From Tenacibaculum lutimaris (lineage in GTDB: Bacteria; Bacteroidota; Bacteroidia; Flavobacteriales; Flavobacteriaceae), in assembly GCF_003610735.1 (NCBI RefSeq), contig NZ_RAQM01000008.1, positions 359,680-423,679 on the forward strand: DNA of 64,000 nucleotides, read 5' to 3'. Under the pieces are notes generated by a model, which saw only the letters and a list, made by a program, of their open reading frames with translations, did no database searches and was not told where the DNA came from. Position numbers and translations under genes: made by a program. Positions 44,806 to 53,638 of the stretch are shown here, piece by piece. How positions within the stretch are numbered: position 1 is the stretch's first letter; every line of letters begins with the position of its first letter.

Positions 44806-45381
44806 TTACTTCACTAAACTCTCTGTCAGTTTATTTAATGTTTCTACTTTATGTTCAAAGTTTCCTTTGATGGTTTTTCTATAACTATTTAAGTTTTGTA
44901 CTAATTGATTGATGTCTTCTGGAATTACTTCTTCAAAAAACTGACGCAATCTTTTAGCAGTTGTTGGCGACTTTCCATTGGTTGAAATGGCTACTTTTAC
45001 GTTCCCTTTGGTTACAATTCCGCCCATATAAAAATCACAATATGGTGGATTGTCTGCCACATTCACCAAGATATTCTGACTTCTACAGTCTTTATATACT
45101 TGTATATTTACCTCTGGAACATCGGTAGTCGCAATTACCAAATGTTTTCCTTGTAAATAGTTATCATTATAACTATCTGTTATTCTAGTAACTTTACCTT
45201 TTTGAGCCATGGCAATGGTTTCTTCTCTAAAAAAAGGAGCTACCATGGTTACCTTAGCATCTGGACTCGACTTTAATAAAAATCGTAGCTTTTCTTCCGC
45301 AACAAAACCTCCTCCAACTATAAGTACTTCCAAGGTTGCTGTTTTTAAAAAGATAGGATATAGATTATTTCTTTCTTCCAT
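44806..45381 (-). CDS. Precorrin-2 dehydrogenase / sirohydrochlorin ferrochelatase (CysG N-domain, Met8 type)
   Basis: Completes siroheme for sulfite reductase: NAD-dependent oxidation of precorrin-2 and iron insertion. 191 residues: EVLIVGGGFVAEEKLRFLLKSSP near 14 (nucleotide loop), NVADNPPYCDFYMGGIVTKGNVKVAISTNGKSPTTAKRLR near 105-145 with the shared Asp. Stand-alone N-terminal half of CysG; the methyltransferase half is the adjacent cobA. The ATG overlaps the cobA stop by one base. Confidence 0.9.
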   Translation of the reverse strand: MEERNNLYPIFLKTATLEVLIVGGGFVAEEKLRFLLKSSPDAKVTMVAPFFREETIAMAQKGKVTRITDSYNDNYLQGKHLVIATTDVPEVNIQVYKDCRSQNILVNVADNPPYCDFYMGGIVTKGNVKVAISTNGKSPTTAKRLRQFFEEVIPEDINQLVQNLNSYRKTIKGNFEHKVETLNKLTESLVK

Positions 45382-46148
45382 TATACTACTTCTTTTAAAA
45401 CTGCTTCTTGTTGTACTTGATGTAATTGTTGTCTGTGATTTACTACGTCTCCTAACACAATAATAGCTGGATTACTCAAGTTATTTTTAGCTACGATTTC
45501 TTCGATGGTATCTACCGTACCGATTCCTATTTTTTCTTCAGGAGTAGTTCCATTTTGAATAATAGCAACAGGTAATTCATTCTTTCCTTCTTGCTTAAAA
45601 AGCTGAATGATTTCAGAAAGCTTGCCCATTCCCATTAAAATAACAACCGTTGCACTTGATTTTGCTGCCAAGGCAACATCATTAGATAATTGATGCTGTT
45701 TGGTAGTTCCTGTAATTACCCAAAAACTTTCTGAACTTCCTCTTTTTGTTAAAGGAATGTTCTGATACGCTGGCACTGCTAAGGATGATGAAATTCCTGG
45801 AACTACAGCTACTTCTAATCCGTGTTTGGCTGCGTATTCCATTTCTTCTGCTCCTCTACCAAATATGAAAGGGTCACCTCCTTTTAAACGTACCACATGT
45901 CCGTGTGAAAATCCTCTTGCGACAATTAACTCATTAATTTGTTCTTGTTGATAACGGTAGCATCCTCTTCGTTTACCTACAAAAATTAATTCTGCATTCG
46001 GATTTACATATCCTAACAGTTCGTTGTTTACCAACGCATCATACAACACCACATCAGCTTGTTCTAATGCTTTGATGGCTTTTAAGGTGATTAAATCAAT
46101 ATCTCCTGGTCCTGCTCCTACTACGGTTAATTTCGGTTGATTTTTCAT
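45381..46148 (-). CDS. cobA: Uroporphyrinogen-III C-methyltransferase
   Basis: SAM-dependent double methylation of uroporphyrinogen III to precorrin-2, the first step to siroheme. 255 residues: VVGAGPGDIDLITLKAIKALEQADVVLYDALVN at the N-terminus, LKGGDPFIFGRGAEEMEYA near 85, VVPGISSSLAVPAYQNIPLTKRG near 118. Full-length single-domain enzyme. Located between sulfite reductase and the CysG-N gene. Confidence 0.93.
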   Translation of the reverse strand: MKNQPKLTVVGAGPGDIDLITLKAIKALEQADVVLYDALVNNELLGYVNPNAELIFVGKRRGCYRYQQEQINELIVARGFSHGHVVRLKGGDPFIFGRGAEEMEYAAKHGLEVAVVPGISSSLAVPAYQNIPLTKRGSSESFWVITGTTKQHQLSNDVALAAKSSATVVILMGMGKLSEIIQLFKQEGKNELPVAIIQNGTTPEEKIGIGTVDTIEEIVAKNNLSNPAIIVLGDVVNHRQQLHQVQQEAVLKEVV

Positions 46149-46162
46149 TGGACTCTCCTTTT

Positions 46163-48265
46163 TTAACTTTCTACGGCTACTTTTCGGTAGGCATCAATTG
46201 TTTTGTAAAATGATGATGCCTCTTCTAAATACTTTTTTGCAAAAGCTTCCGTAGGTTCATTCTTATTGATTTGATAAATCAATTCTGCAAATGAACTTGA
46301 TAATTCTATTTTATTTGTTGCTACAAACAGTTCATCAAAATTGGTAATGATTCCTGCTTGTGTATTCGTTTTTGCTCCTTCTGCTGTTAACAAAGCTTTG
46401 GCAGTGTTAACCATAGCCGCATAAGCGTGGTAAATACTATCTGACCACTGTTGACTATTCAAGGCTTGTGTTGCATTTTCTAACTTCTCTTCACTTTCAA
46501 ACAGTAAGGTTGCTACCAAGTCAATTACAACTCCGGCACATTCACCTACTCCAATGGCTTTTACATAATTTTTATCGTGTCCCCAATCAATAAAATCGTC
46601 TTCTGTTAAATTGGTGGTGTCTGATAATTCTTTTAATAGCTCATAGAAATATGTTTTTCCTTGTCTATCGTAATAGTTTAAGAAATCTTCATCTGCTTGT
46701 TTATGGCTTTCGAAGTCGTTTAATAAGATTCGTAAAGATTCTGGTCCTCTTTTACTTGGTATTTTTATCAACTTATCTGCAAAACGTCCATTTCCTTGTC
46801 CTAAAACTCCTCCTCCAACTAATACTTGTAAGGCTGGTGCTAACAACTTCCCTACTTTTATTGACATTCCTTGAAAACCAATATGTGCCATGTTGTGTTG
46901 TCCACAAGCATTCATACACCCACTAATTTTAATGGTAATGTCTTTGTTATTCACATACTGCGGATATTCTGCTTTTAACACACGCTCTAACTCCGCTGCA
47001 ATTCCTGTACTACTGGCAATACCTAAGTTACACGTATCGGTTCCAGGACATGCAGTAATGTCATTCAAACTGTTATATCCTGCATCTGCAAAACCTAATT
47101 TTTGTAGTTCTGTATAGAAAAATGGTAAAATCTCTTCTCTTACGTGACGAATCAAGATATTTTGACGTAGCGTAAAGCGTAACTCATTTGCTCCATACTT
47201 CTTTATTAAATCAGCTAACAACCGTGCTTTATCGGTATAAAAATCTCCTAAATGTACTTTAATACCTATCGCATATAACCCATCTTGTTTTTGCTTGAAA
47301 ACATTCGTTGTTTTCCAATTTTGATACGCTTCTTCATCCTCTATAACTACAGAGGGAACTTCGTTGGTTTCAAAAACAGGGTCTTGCTCAAAATCGGTAG
47401 TATCTATAGGGTAAGTTTTATACGCTAATGCTGCTCTTTCTTCAGCTACTAATTCTAGAAAAGCATCTACTCCTAAATCTTTTACCAAGAATTTTAAACG
47501 GGCTTTGGCTCTTTTAGCACGCTCTCCATAACGATCGAACACACGTAAAACACCTTCGATAGTTGGTATCAATAAGTCTGCTTCTAAAAATTCATAAATT
47601 ACATCTGCATGACGTGGTTGTGAACCTAATCCTCCTGCTAATAATACCTTGAATCCTTTTACTTCTTTACCTTCTACTATTTTCGTTTTAGCAATAAATC
47701 CTAAATCATGAATAAAACTCAATGCGGTATCTTCTTCTGTTGCAGAAAAAGACATTTTGAACTTCCTTCCCATTTCTTGACAGATTGGATTACGCAAGAA
47801 AAATTGGAAAGTAGCATGTGCGTATGGTGTTACATCAAATGGTTCTTTCGGGTCGATTCCCGCAGTTTCTGAAGCCGTAACATTTCGTACAGCATTACCA
47901 CATGCTTCACGCAACGTAATATCGTCTTTCTCTAACTGTGCCCATAACTCAGGTGTTCTGTCTAAACTTACATGGTGAATTTGAATATCTTGACGTGTCG
48001 TAATATGTAAGCGTCCTCTTGAATATTCATCAGAAACATCTGCAATTCTGTGTAATTGTTCACTCGTAACTTTACCATACGGTAACTTAATACGAATCAT
48101 TTGTACACCAAATTGGCGTTGACCGTAAATTCCTCTGGCTAAACGTAAGCTTCTAAAACGTTCTTCATCTATTTTTCCTTCGTTAAACAAACGTATTTTA
48201 CGCTCTAACTCTAGGATATCTTTTTCTACTAAAGGGTTTTCTATTTCTGATCTAAAACTTTGCAT
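46163..48265 (-). CDS. Ferredoxin/NADPH-dependent sulfite reductase with C-terminal HEPN-like domain
   Basis: 700 residues. The first 560 or so are a complete nitrite/sulfite reductase hemoprotein: RLARGIYGQRQFGVQMIRIKLPYG, RLHITTRQDIQIHHV, and the siroheme/4Fe-4S ligands CPGTDTC (about 405-411) and CMNAC (about 450-454). The last 140 residues add a helical region (SDSIYHAYAAMVNTAKALLTAEG, TNTQAGIITNFDELF) typical of HEPN-type domains, which is not part of known hemoproteins. Electron donors are probably the ferredoxins encoded on both sides. Sulfite rather than nitrite is preferred because all neighbours serve sulfate assimilation. Confidence 0.9.
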   Translation of the reverse strand: MQSFRSEIENPLVEKDILELERKIRLFNEGKIDEERFRSLRLARGIYGQRQFGVQMIRIKLPYGKVTSEQLHRIADVSDEYSRGRLHITTRQDIQIHHVSLDRTPELWAQLEKDDITLREACGNAVRNVTASETAGIDPKEPFDVTPYAHATFQFFLRNPICQEMGRKFKMSFSATEEDTALSFIHDLGFIAKTKIVEGKEVKGFKVLLAGGLGSQPRHADVIYEFLEADLLIPTIEGVLRVFDRYGERAKRAKARLKFLVKDLGVDAFLELVAEERAALAYKTYPIDTTDFEQDPVFETNEVPSVVIEDEEAYQNWKTTNVFKQKQDGLYAIGIKVHLGDFYTDKARLLADLIKKYGANELRFTLRQNILIRHVREEILPFFYTELQKLGFADAGYNSLNDITACPGTDTCNLGIASSTGIAAELERVLKAEYPQYVNNKDITIKISGCMNACGQHNMAHIGFQGMSIKVGKLLAPALQVLVGGGVLGQGNGRFADKLIKIPSKRGPESLRILLNDFESHKQADEDFLNYYDRQGKTYFYELLKELSDTTNLTEDDFIDWGHDKNYVKAIGVGECAGVVIDLVATLLFESEEKLENATQALNSQQWSDSIYHAYAAMVNTAKALLTAEGAKTNTQAGIITNFDELFVATNKIELSSSFAELIYQINKNEPTEAFAKKYLEEASSFYKTIDAYRKVAVES

Positions 48266-48302
48266 CTGTTTTACTAGTTGTTTGCTTATAAAAGCGTTGA
48301 TA

Positions 48303-48662
<360 letters not shown>

Positions 48663-48665
48663 TTA

Positions 48666-49913
48666 TTACTTGATAAAACCAACTCCTGACGTATTGTTCG
48701 TTTTTGGATTGATGATTATAAATGCTCCGTTTGCCTTATTCTCTTCGTACGAATCAACAAACAACGGTTTGCTAACTTTTAAACTTACTTCACCTATTTC
48801 GTTTAGTGATAATTGAGATGGAGTTTCTTCTTTTCCAGAAAAATCGGTACGAATTAAAGATGTTAATTCTGTTATTTTTGCTTGTACATCGTTTACTCCA
48901 TGTTTGATGTAATATTTCTGAGAAGCTTGTAATGGTGCTTTATCCATCCAACAAATGGTAGCTTCTAACTGTTTTACCACAGAAGGTTCTTCTCCTGTTT
49001 TCACCAACATATCTCCTCTACTTACATTTACATCGTCTTCTAAAGTGATGTTTACAGAACTCCCTCTTTTTGCTCTTGCATATTCTTTATCAAAAAACTG
49101 AATACTTTTTATGGTAGATTTTGTTGCTGATGGTAATACCGTTACGCTATCTCCTACCACTAAATCGCCTCCGTACAGTTTTCCTGCATACCCTCTAAAA
49201 TCGTGATATTCGTCTGTTTTTGGACGAATAACAGTTTGTACTGGAAAACGTGCTTTTGATGCTTCTTGTGTATCTTCAGCCCCCAAGTTTTCAAGGTGAT
49301 TCAATAAAGTTTCTCCTTTATACCAAGGGGTGTTTTCTGAAGACTTCACAACATTATCTCCTTTCAAAGCTGAAAGAGGTATGAATGTGATATTTTGATT
49401 TTGATAATCGCTCTTCTTCGCTAAATATTCTATCTCACCTTTAATCTGATTGAATTTTTCTTCTGAAAAGTCAACCAAATCCATTTTATTTACTGCTACT
49501 ATTACATCTTTTACTCTCAATAAATTATTGATAAAGAAATGACGATAGGTTTGCTCCACTACTCCGTTTCTTGCATCTACTAAAATGATAGAAGCTTGAG
49601 AGTTTGAAGCTCCTGTAACCATATTTCTAGTGTACTCTATATGACCTGGAGTATCAGCTATAATAAAACTGGTTTTTTGTGTTGAAAAATATATGTGAGC
49701 TACATCAATAGTAATTCCTTGTTCGCGTTCTGCTACCAACCCATCTGTAGCTAAAGAAAAGTCTAAGTAATCAAACCCGCGTTGCTTACTTTTTTCTTCT
49801 ATTGCTTCTAATTTATCTTGGGTTAATGATTTTGTATCGTATAAAATTCGCCCGATTAGTGTACTCTTTCCGTCATCTACACTTCCTGCTGTTGCTATTT
49901 TTACTACGTTCAT
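48666..49913 (-). CDS. cysN: Sulfate adenylyltransferase, GTPase subunit
   Basis: EF-Tu-like GTPase that drives APS formation by CysD. 415 residues: P-loop TAGSVDDGKSTLIGR near 8, switch region GITIDVAHIYFST, DTPGHIEYTRNMVTGASNSQ near 86, NKMDLVDFS near 140, then two beta-barrel domains. No APS kinase domain is fused at the C-terminus (CysNC would exceed 600 residues). A stretch of decayed TTAGCT-rich repeats separates it from cysD. Confidence 0.93.
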   Translation of the reverse strand: MNVVKIATAGSVDDGKSTLIGRILYDTKSLTQDKLEAIEEKSKQRGFDYLDFSLATDGLVAEREQGITIDVAHIYFSTQKTSFIIADTPGHIEYTRNMVTGASNSQASIILVDARNGVVEQTYRHFFINNLLRVKDVIVAVNKMDLVDFSEEKFNQIKGEIEYLAKKSDYQNQNITFIPLSALKGDNVVKSSENTPWYKGETLLNHLENLGAEDTQEASKARFPVQTVIRPKTDEYHDFRGYAGKLYGGDLVVGDSVTVLPSATKSTIKSIQFFDKEYARAKRGSSVNITLEDDVNVSRGDMLVKTGEEPSVVKQLEATICWMDKAPLQASQKYYIKHGVNDVQAKITELTSLIRTDFSGKEETPSQLSLNEIGEVSLKVSKPLFVDSYEENKANGAFIIINPKTNNTSGVGFIK

Positions 49914-50036
49914 TTTTTATGTTGTTGGCAATAGGCTATTAGCTTTTGGTTTTTAGCTCTTAGCTACTTTTGCTTAGTTTATATTATTAAGTTTTATAAT
50001 GCTAACAGCCAAAGACTAATAGCTAACATCTTTTTT
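49914..50036. other. Spacer with TTAGCT-type decayed repeats between cysD and cysN
   Basis: Contains GCTATTAGCTTTT, AGCTCTTAGCT and an inverted GACTAATAGCTAAC. The ilvB-ilvD spacer near 3255-3285 has the same TTTAGCTTTTAGCTATATGC style. No gene or promoter is evident. Confidence 0.5.
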
Positions 50037-50942
50037 TTAAAAATATCCTTGTTGTTTACGTTTCTCCATCGCTGCTTCAGATCGTTTATCATCAATCCTT
50101 GCTCCTCTTTCTGAAATGGTTGATTCTCTAATTTCATCTACTACAGTATCAATATCTATTGCGTCTGATAATACTGCTGCGGTACAACTCATATCTCCTA
50201 CGGTTCTAAATCGTACCATGCGTTCACGTACTTCTTCCTCTTCTTCTCTAAACACAACTTCATCGTTTGCAGACCAGATTAATCCGTCTCTAATAAAAGT
50301 GGCTCTTTTATGAGCGAAATAGATGGATGGAATTTCAATTTGCTCTTGTTGTATGTACGACCATACGTCTAACTCTGTCCAGTTAGAAATTGGAAAAACA
50401 CGTACATTTTGACCTAAATCAATTCTTCCATTTAGCATATCGAACAATTCTGGACGTTGATTTTTTTCATCCCATTGCCCAAAGTCGTCTCGTACTGAAA
50501 AAATACGTTCTTTAGCTCTTGCCTTCTCTTCATCTCTACGCGCACCACCGATACATGCGTCGAAACCAAATTCTTCAATGGCATCTAATAACGTTTCGGT
50601 TTGTAACATGTTTCGGCTTGCGTATTTTCCTGTTTCTTCTTTTACTTTACCAGCATCAATATTGTCTTGTACTTGACGTACTATTAACTCAACTCCTAAT
50701 TCTTTTACCAAACGGTCTCTAAATTCAATCGTTTCAGGAAAATTATGCCCTGTATCAATATGTAATAAAGGGAATGGAATCTTTGCTGGATAAAATGCTT
50801 TTTGGGCTAATCGAACTAGGGTAATACTATCCTTCCCTCCAGAGAATAACAATACCGGTTTTTCAAATTGCGCGACTACTTCTCTTAATATGTATATGGC
50901 TTCGCTTTCTAAAGCTCCTACTTGTATAGTTTCTGTATTCAT
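50037..50942 (-). CDS. cysD: Sulfate adenylyltransferase, catalytic subunit
   Basis: Adenylates sulfate to APS. 301 residues from the ATG at 50940-50942 (the open frame extends 10 codons upstream into the cysH gene, which is unlikely to be used). PP-loop LLFSGGKDSITLVRLA near 30, HIDTGHNFPETIEFRDRL near 56, CIGGARRDEEKARAKERIFS near 120, and C-terminal RFRTVGDMSCTAAV near 235. It follows cysH by 11 bases. Confidence 0.93.
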   Translation of the reverse strand: MNTETIQVGALESEAIYILREVVAQFEKPVLLFSGGKDSITLVRLAQKAFYPAKIPFPLLHIDTGHNFPETIEFRDRLVKELGVELIVRQVQDNIDAGKVKEETGKYASRNMLQTETLLDAIEEFGFDACIGGARRDEEKARAKERIFSVRDDFGQWDEKNQRPELFDMLNGRIDLGQNVRVFPISNWTELDVWSYIQQEQIEIPSIYFAHKRATFIRDGLIWSANDEVVFREEEEEVRERMVRFRTVGDMSCTAAVLSDAIDIDTVVDEIRESTISERGARIDDKRSEAAMEKRKQQGYF

Positions 50943-50953
50943 AATCATGTTCT

Positions 50954-51577
50954 TTAAATATGTAAACCACATTCTCTGTTACTTTCTACTTTTGTGGGAT
51001 CGAAGTACTTAAACTCGTTTGGTAATTGATGTTCATCTAAATAAGTATCTAACTCCTCATCTGACCAATGGTAAAATGGACTTACTTTTAATACTCCATC
51101 TTTACTTCTTGAAACAATGTCAATACTATTTCTAAAAGCAGTTTGTCCTTTTCTCAAATTCGTAAACCAAACATCTGGTTTGTGCTCATTCATTGCTCTT
51201 TTAAAAGGTTCTAATTTTACTTGTTCTGTAAAAACAGCATGTTTTGGATCATCTATTGTTGGTAAACCTAAAGTGATGTTTCTGTGTGCTACTGTTTGTT
51301 TAGGTACATACAACTGAATGTTTAACTGTAGTTTTTCAATTAACTCTTCGGCATGTTTATAGGTTTGTGGAGTATTATATCCTGTATCACACCAAATAAC
51401 ATCTATACTGTTTTTTACTGATGCTACTGCGTGTAAAATGACTCCTTCATAGGGACGAAAGTTTGTAGTTACTACGGCTTTATTTGCTTGTAGTAATGCC
51501 CAAACAATAATCTCTTTTGGAGATTTGTTTTTTAACTCTGCGTTTACTGCTTCTAAATTCATTGTTTCTATACTCAT
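50954..51577 (-). CDS. cysH: APS/PAPS reductase
   Basis: Thiol-dependent reduction of adenylylated sulfate to sulfite. 207 residues from the ATG at 51575-51577, chosen because it overlaps the DUF2061 stop as ATGA. WCDTGYNTPQTYKHAEEL near 60, FTNLRKGQTAFRNSIDIVS, SPFYHWSDEELDTYL near 165, and the C-terminal catalytic ECGLHI. Only two cysteines exist in the protein. The CC...CxxC that bind the 4Fe-4S cluster of classical bacterial APS reductases are missing, so it looks like a PAPS reductase or a cluster-free APS reductase. The cluster has no APS kinase gene. Confidence 0.88.
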   Translation of the reverse strand: MSIETMNLEAVNAELKNKSPKEIIVWALLQANKAVVTTNFRPYEGVILHAVASVKNSIDVIWCDTGYNTPQTYKHAEELIEKLQLNIQLYVPKQTVAHRNITLGLPTIDDPKHAVFTEQVKLEPFKRAMNEHKPDVWFTNLRKGQTAFRNSIDIVSRSKDGVLKVSPFYHWSDEELDTYLDEHQLPNEFKYFDPTKVESNRECGLHI

Positions 51578-51828
51578 TTTTTGCCCCATTTAATACTGTT
51601 CCAAACTCTTTCGTGAAAAAAATACAATAACATTTTTGTTACTAATTCTACAGCTCCAATTGAAAAAGCTGTCTTTACTTGTCCTGTAATTACCCATGAT
51701 ATTAATATTGTATCTATGGTACCGACAACTCTCCAACTTATTGATTTTATAATGCTTCTTATTGGCTTTTCAGAGAGCTTATCTTCTTTATAATTTGCTT
51801 TATTTTCTACTACTTGTTCTACAATCAT
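51574..51828 (-). CDS. DUF2061 membrane protein
   Basis: 84 residues; SIIKSISWRVVGTIDTILISWVITGQVKTAFSIGAVELVTKMLLYFFHERVWNSIKWGKK is the DUF2061 domain (no more than a few residues outside it) with two predicted membrane helices and the C-terminal HERxW motif of the family. Such genes are often found with sulfate-assimilation or cysteine genes, and a role in sulfite or sulfate transport has been suggested but is not established. First gene behind the internal promoter; its stop overlaps the cysH start. Confidence 0.85.
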   Translation of the reverse strand: MIVEQVVENKANYKEDKLSEKPIRSIIKSISWRVVGTIDTILISWVITGQVKTAFSIGAVELVTKMLLYFFHERVWNSIKWGKK

Positions 51829-51845
51829 TTTTAAAATACCATTAC

Positions 51846-51862
51846 CCTATCGGAATACTAGG
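51846..51862 (-). promoter_or_regulatory. Palindromic operator candidate downstream of the internal promoter
   Basis: CCTATCGGAATACTAGG has CCTA/TAGG ends and lies in the expected first 25 transcribed bases before the DUF2061 ATG. Together with the TTCTCC-AA-GGAGAA palindrome at 51896-51909 it brackets the promoter. The Rrf2 regulator encoded just upstream is the obvious candidate to bind one of them; this is inference. Confidence 0.4.
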
Positions 51863-51873
51863 TTTTAAGTCGG

Positions 51874-51909
51874 CAAATATACATATGCTTTTTAATTCTC
51901 CAAGGAGAA
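51874..51909 (-). promoter_or_regulatory. Internal promoter of the cys genes with overlapping palindrome
   Basis: -7 TATATTTG (51874-51881) with -33 TTG (51901-51903), exactly 19 bases apart, a textbook Bacteroidota promoter. A perfect TTCTCC-(2)-GGAGAA palindrome (51896-51909) covers the -33 element, so a bound repressor would block it. It lies between the Rrf2 gene and DUF2061-cysH. Confidence 0.75.
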
Positions 51910-51945
51910 ATCAAAAAAATATTTGAATTTTACAATTTGTTAATA

Positions 51946-52353
51946 CTACACTAAATCTGCTAGTGTGTTATTACGAAGTACTTGTAGCGTATTATCTCTT
52001 ACTTGAATCATTAGTTTGTGTACTGAGCAAGCTTCTTCATCTGGACAGTCATCACATTTTTCATAATAATTCAAACTAACACATGGTACCATAGCAATAG
52101 GTCCTTCTAGTGTTCTTATAACATCAGTCATTCTAATTTCGTTAGCTGGCTTTAACAAATAATAGCCTCCACCTTTTCCTTTTTTAGCTCCTAAAATTCC
52201 TGATTTTCGTAAGGTAAGTAATATGCTTTCTAAAAACTTGTGCGAAATATTTTCCTTTTCTGAAATGGTAGCTATTTGTACCATAGTGCCCTTTTCTTGC
52301 CTAGCAATAAAAGTAAGCGCTTTAATTCCGTATTTTGTTTTCTTAGAAAGCAT
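51946..52353 (-). CDS. Rrf2-family transcriptional regulator
   Basis: 135 residues: winged-helix domain KTKYGIKALTFIARQ...TISEKENISHKFLESILLTLRKSGILGAKKGKGGGYYL, then the Rrf2 region with cysteines at CVSLNYYEKCDDCPDEEACSVHKL (three to four Cys), which in relatives (IscR, NsrR) bind Fe-S clusters, whereas CymR-type regulators sense cysteine precursors. Encoded between the met and cys blocks, it probably controls sulfur assimilation. Whether the cysteines hold a cluster cannot be decided from sequence. Confidence 0.85.
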   Translation of the reverse strand: MLSKKTKYGIKALTFIARQEKGTMVQIATISEKENISHKFLESILLTLRKSGILGAKKGKGGGYYLLKPANEIRMTDVIRTLEGPIAMVPCVSLNYYEKCDDCPDEEACSVHKLMIQVRDNTLQVLRNNTLADLV

Positions 52354-52376
52354 ATTACAAATATATGCTTTACTTC

Positions 52377-53543
52377 TTAATTATTTAATGCTTGATTTAA
52401 ATCATAAATTACATCCTCTACGTTTTCTAATCCCACCGAACATCTTACTAAACCATCAGTAATTCCTACCTCTAATCGATCTTCTTCACTTAACTTACTA
52501 TGTGTTGTAGATGCTGGATGCGTTACAATAGTTCTTGTGTCTCCTAAATTTGCTGATAATGAGCATAGTTGAATACTATTCAAAAATTTACGTCCTGCTT
52601 CTATACCTCCTTGGATTTCAAAAGCAACAATATTTCCTCCTAGTCGCATTTGTTTTTTAGCTATTTCATACTGCGGATGTAATTTTAAAAATGGATACTT
52701 CACCAAGTTCACCTTTGGATGTTCTTCTAAAAACTGTGCTACTTTCAAGGCATTTTCACAATGTTTTTCTACTCTAATCGACAACGTTTCTAAACTCTTA
52801 GACAACACCCAAGCATTGAATGGTGACATTGCTGGACCTGTATTTCTTGAAAATAAATAGATTTCTCTAACTAAGTCCTCTTTTCCTACGGTTACTCCTC
52901 CTAAAACGCGACCTTGACCGTCTATTAGCTTTGTAGCTGAGTGAATCACCAAATCGGCACCGAATTTAATTGGATTTTGTAAATAAGGTGTTGCGAAGCA
53001 ATTGTCTATCACTAATAATAAATTGTGCTTCTTTGCTATACTTCCTAACAGCTCCAAGTCTAAAATATCTACTGCCGGATTGGTAGGTGTCTCAGCATAT
53101 AATATTTTAGTATTTGGTTGAATTAAGCTCTCGACTATATCAGCCTCGGTAATTTTAAAATAACTTGTTTCAATATTCCACTTAGGTAAATATTTGGTAA
53201 ACAAACTATGTGTTGAACCAAAAACAGAGCGACACGATACTATATGATCTCCTGCATTTAACAAAGCTCCAAAAGTTGAAAACACGGCTGCCATACCTGT
53301 TGCAAACGCATATCCTGCTTCGGCACCTTCCATGGCCACTACTTTATCGACGAATTCTGTGGTATTCGGATTTGAAAATCGACTATATAGGTTTCGTTGC
53401 TTTTCTTCAGCAAACGACGCTCTCATATCTTCAGCATCATCAAATACAAAACTTGAAGTTAAGTATAAAGGTGTAGAATGCTCTGAAAATTGTGAACGTT
53501 TTGTTTGCGTTCGTATGGCTTGTGTTTCAAAATTTTTGCTCAT
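52377..53543 (-). CDS. metZ: Trans-sulfuration enzyme, O-succinyl/acetyl-homoserine sulfhydrylase type
   Basis: 388 residues of the Cys/Met PLP family (fold type I): SSFVFDDAEDMRASFAEE, YSRFSNPNTTEFVDKVVAMEGAEAGYAFATGMAAVF near 50-85, PLP lysine in LVIHSATKLIDGQGRVLGG near 200, and GDTRTIVTHPASTTHSKLSEE near 335. It could be MetZ or a cystathionine gamma-synthase. MetZ is favoured by family resemblance, but the sequence does not settle the acceptor. A second, different member (metY) starts this operon. Confidence 0.82.
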   Translation of the reverse strand: MSKNFETQAIRTQTKRSQFSEHSTPLYLTSSFVFDDAEDMRASFAEEKQRNLYSRFSNPNTTEFVDKVVAMEGAEAGYAFATGMAAVFSTFGALLNAGDHIVSCRSVFGSTHSLFTKYLPKWNIETSYFKITEADIVESLIQPNTKILYAETPTNPAVDILDLELLGSIAKKHNLLLVIDNCFATPYLQNPIKFGADLVIHSATKLIDGQGRVLGGVTVGKEDLVREIYLFSRNTGPAMSPFNAWVLSKSLETLSIRVEKHCENALKVAQFLEEHPKVNLVKYPFLKLHPQYEIAKKQMRLGGNIVAFEIQGGIEAGRKFLNSIQLCSLSANLGDTRTIVTHPASTTHSKLSEEDRLEVGITDGLVRCSVGLENVEDVIYDLNQALNN

Positions 53544-53638
53544 GTTATTTTTTTAGATGTTTGACCGCTTCGTTGTAAGGTAAAAGAATCAAGATTTTTG
53601 GGGCTTAATTCTTGTATCTTTTTTCTTTGTTCTCTTTT

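Noticed and set aside
46163..48265. Assimilatory nitrite reductase
   Set aside because: Motifs alone do not separate nitrite from sulfite, but all neighbours belong to sulfate assimilation and siroheme synthesis.
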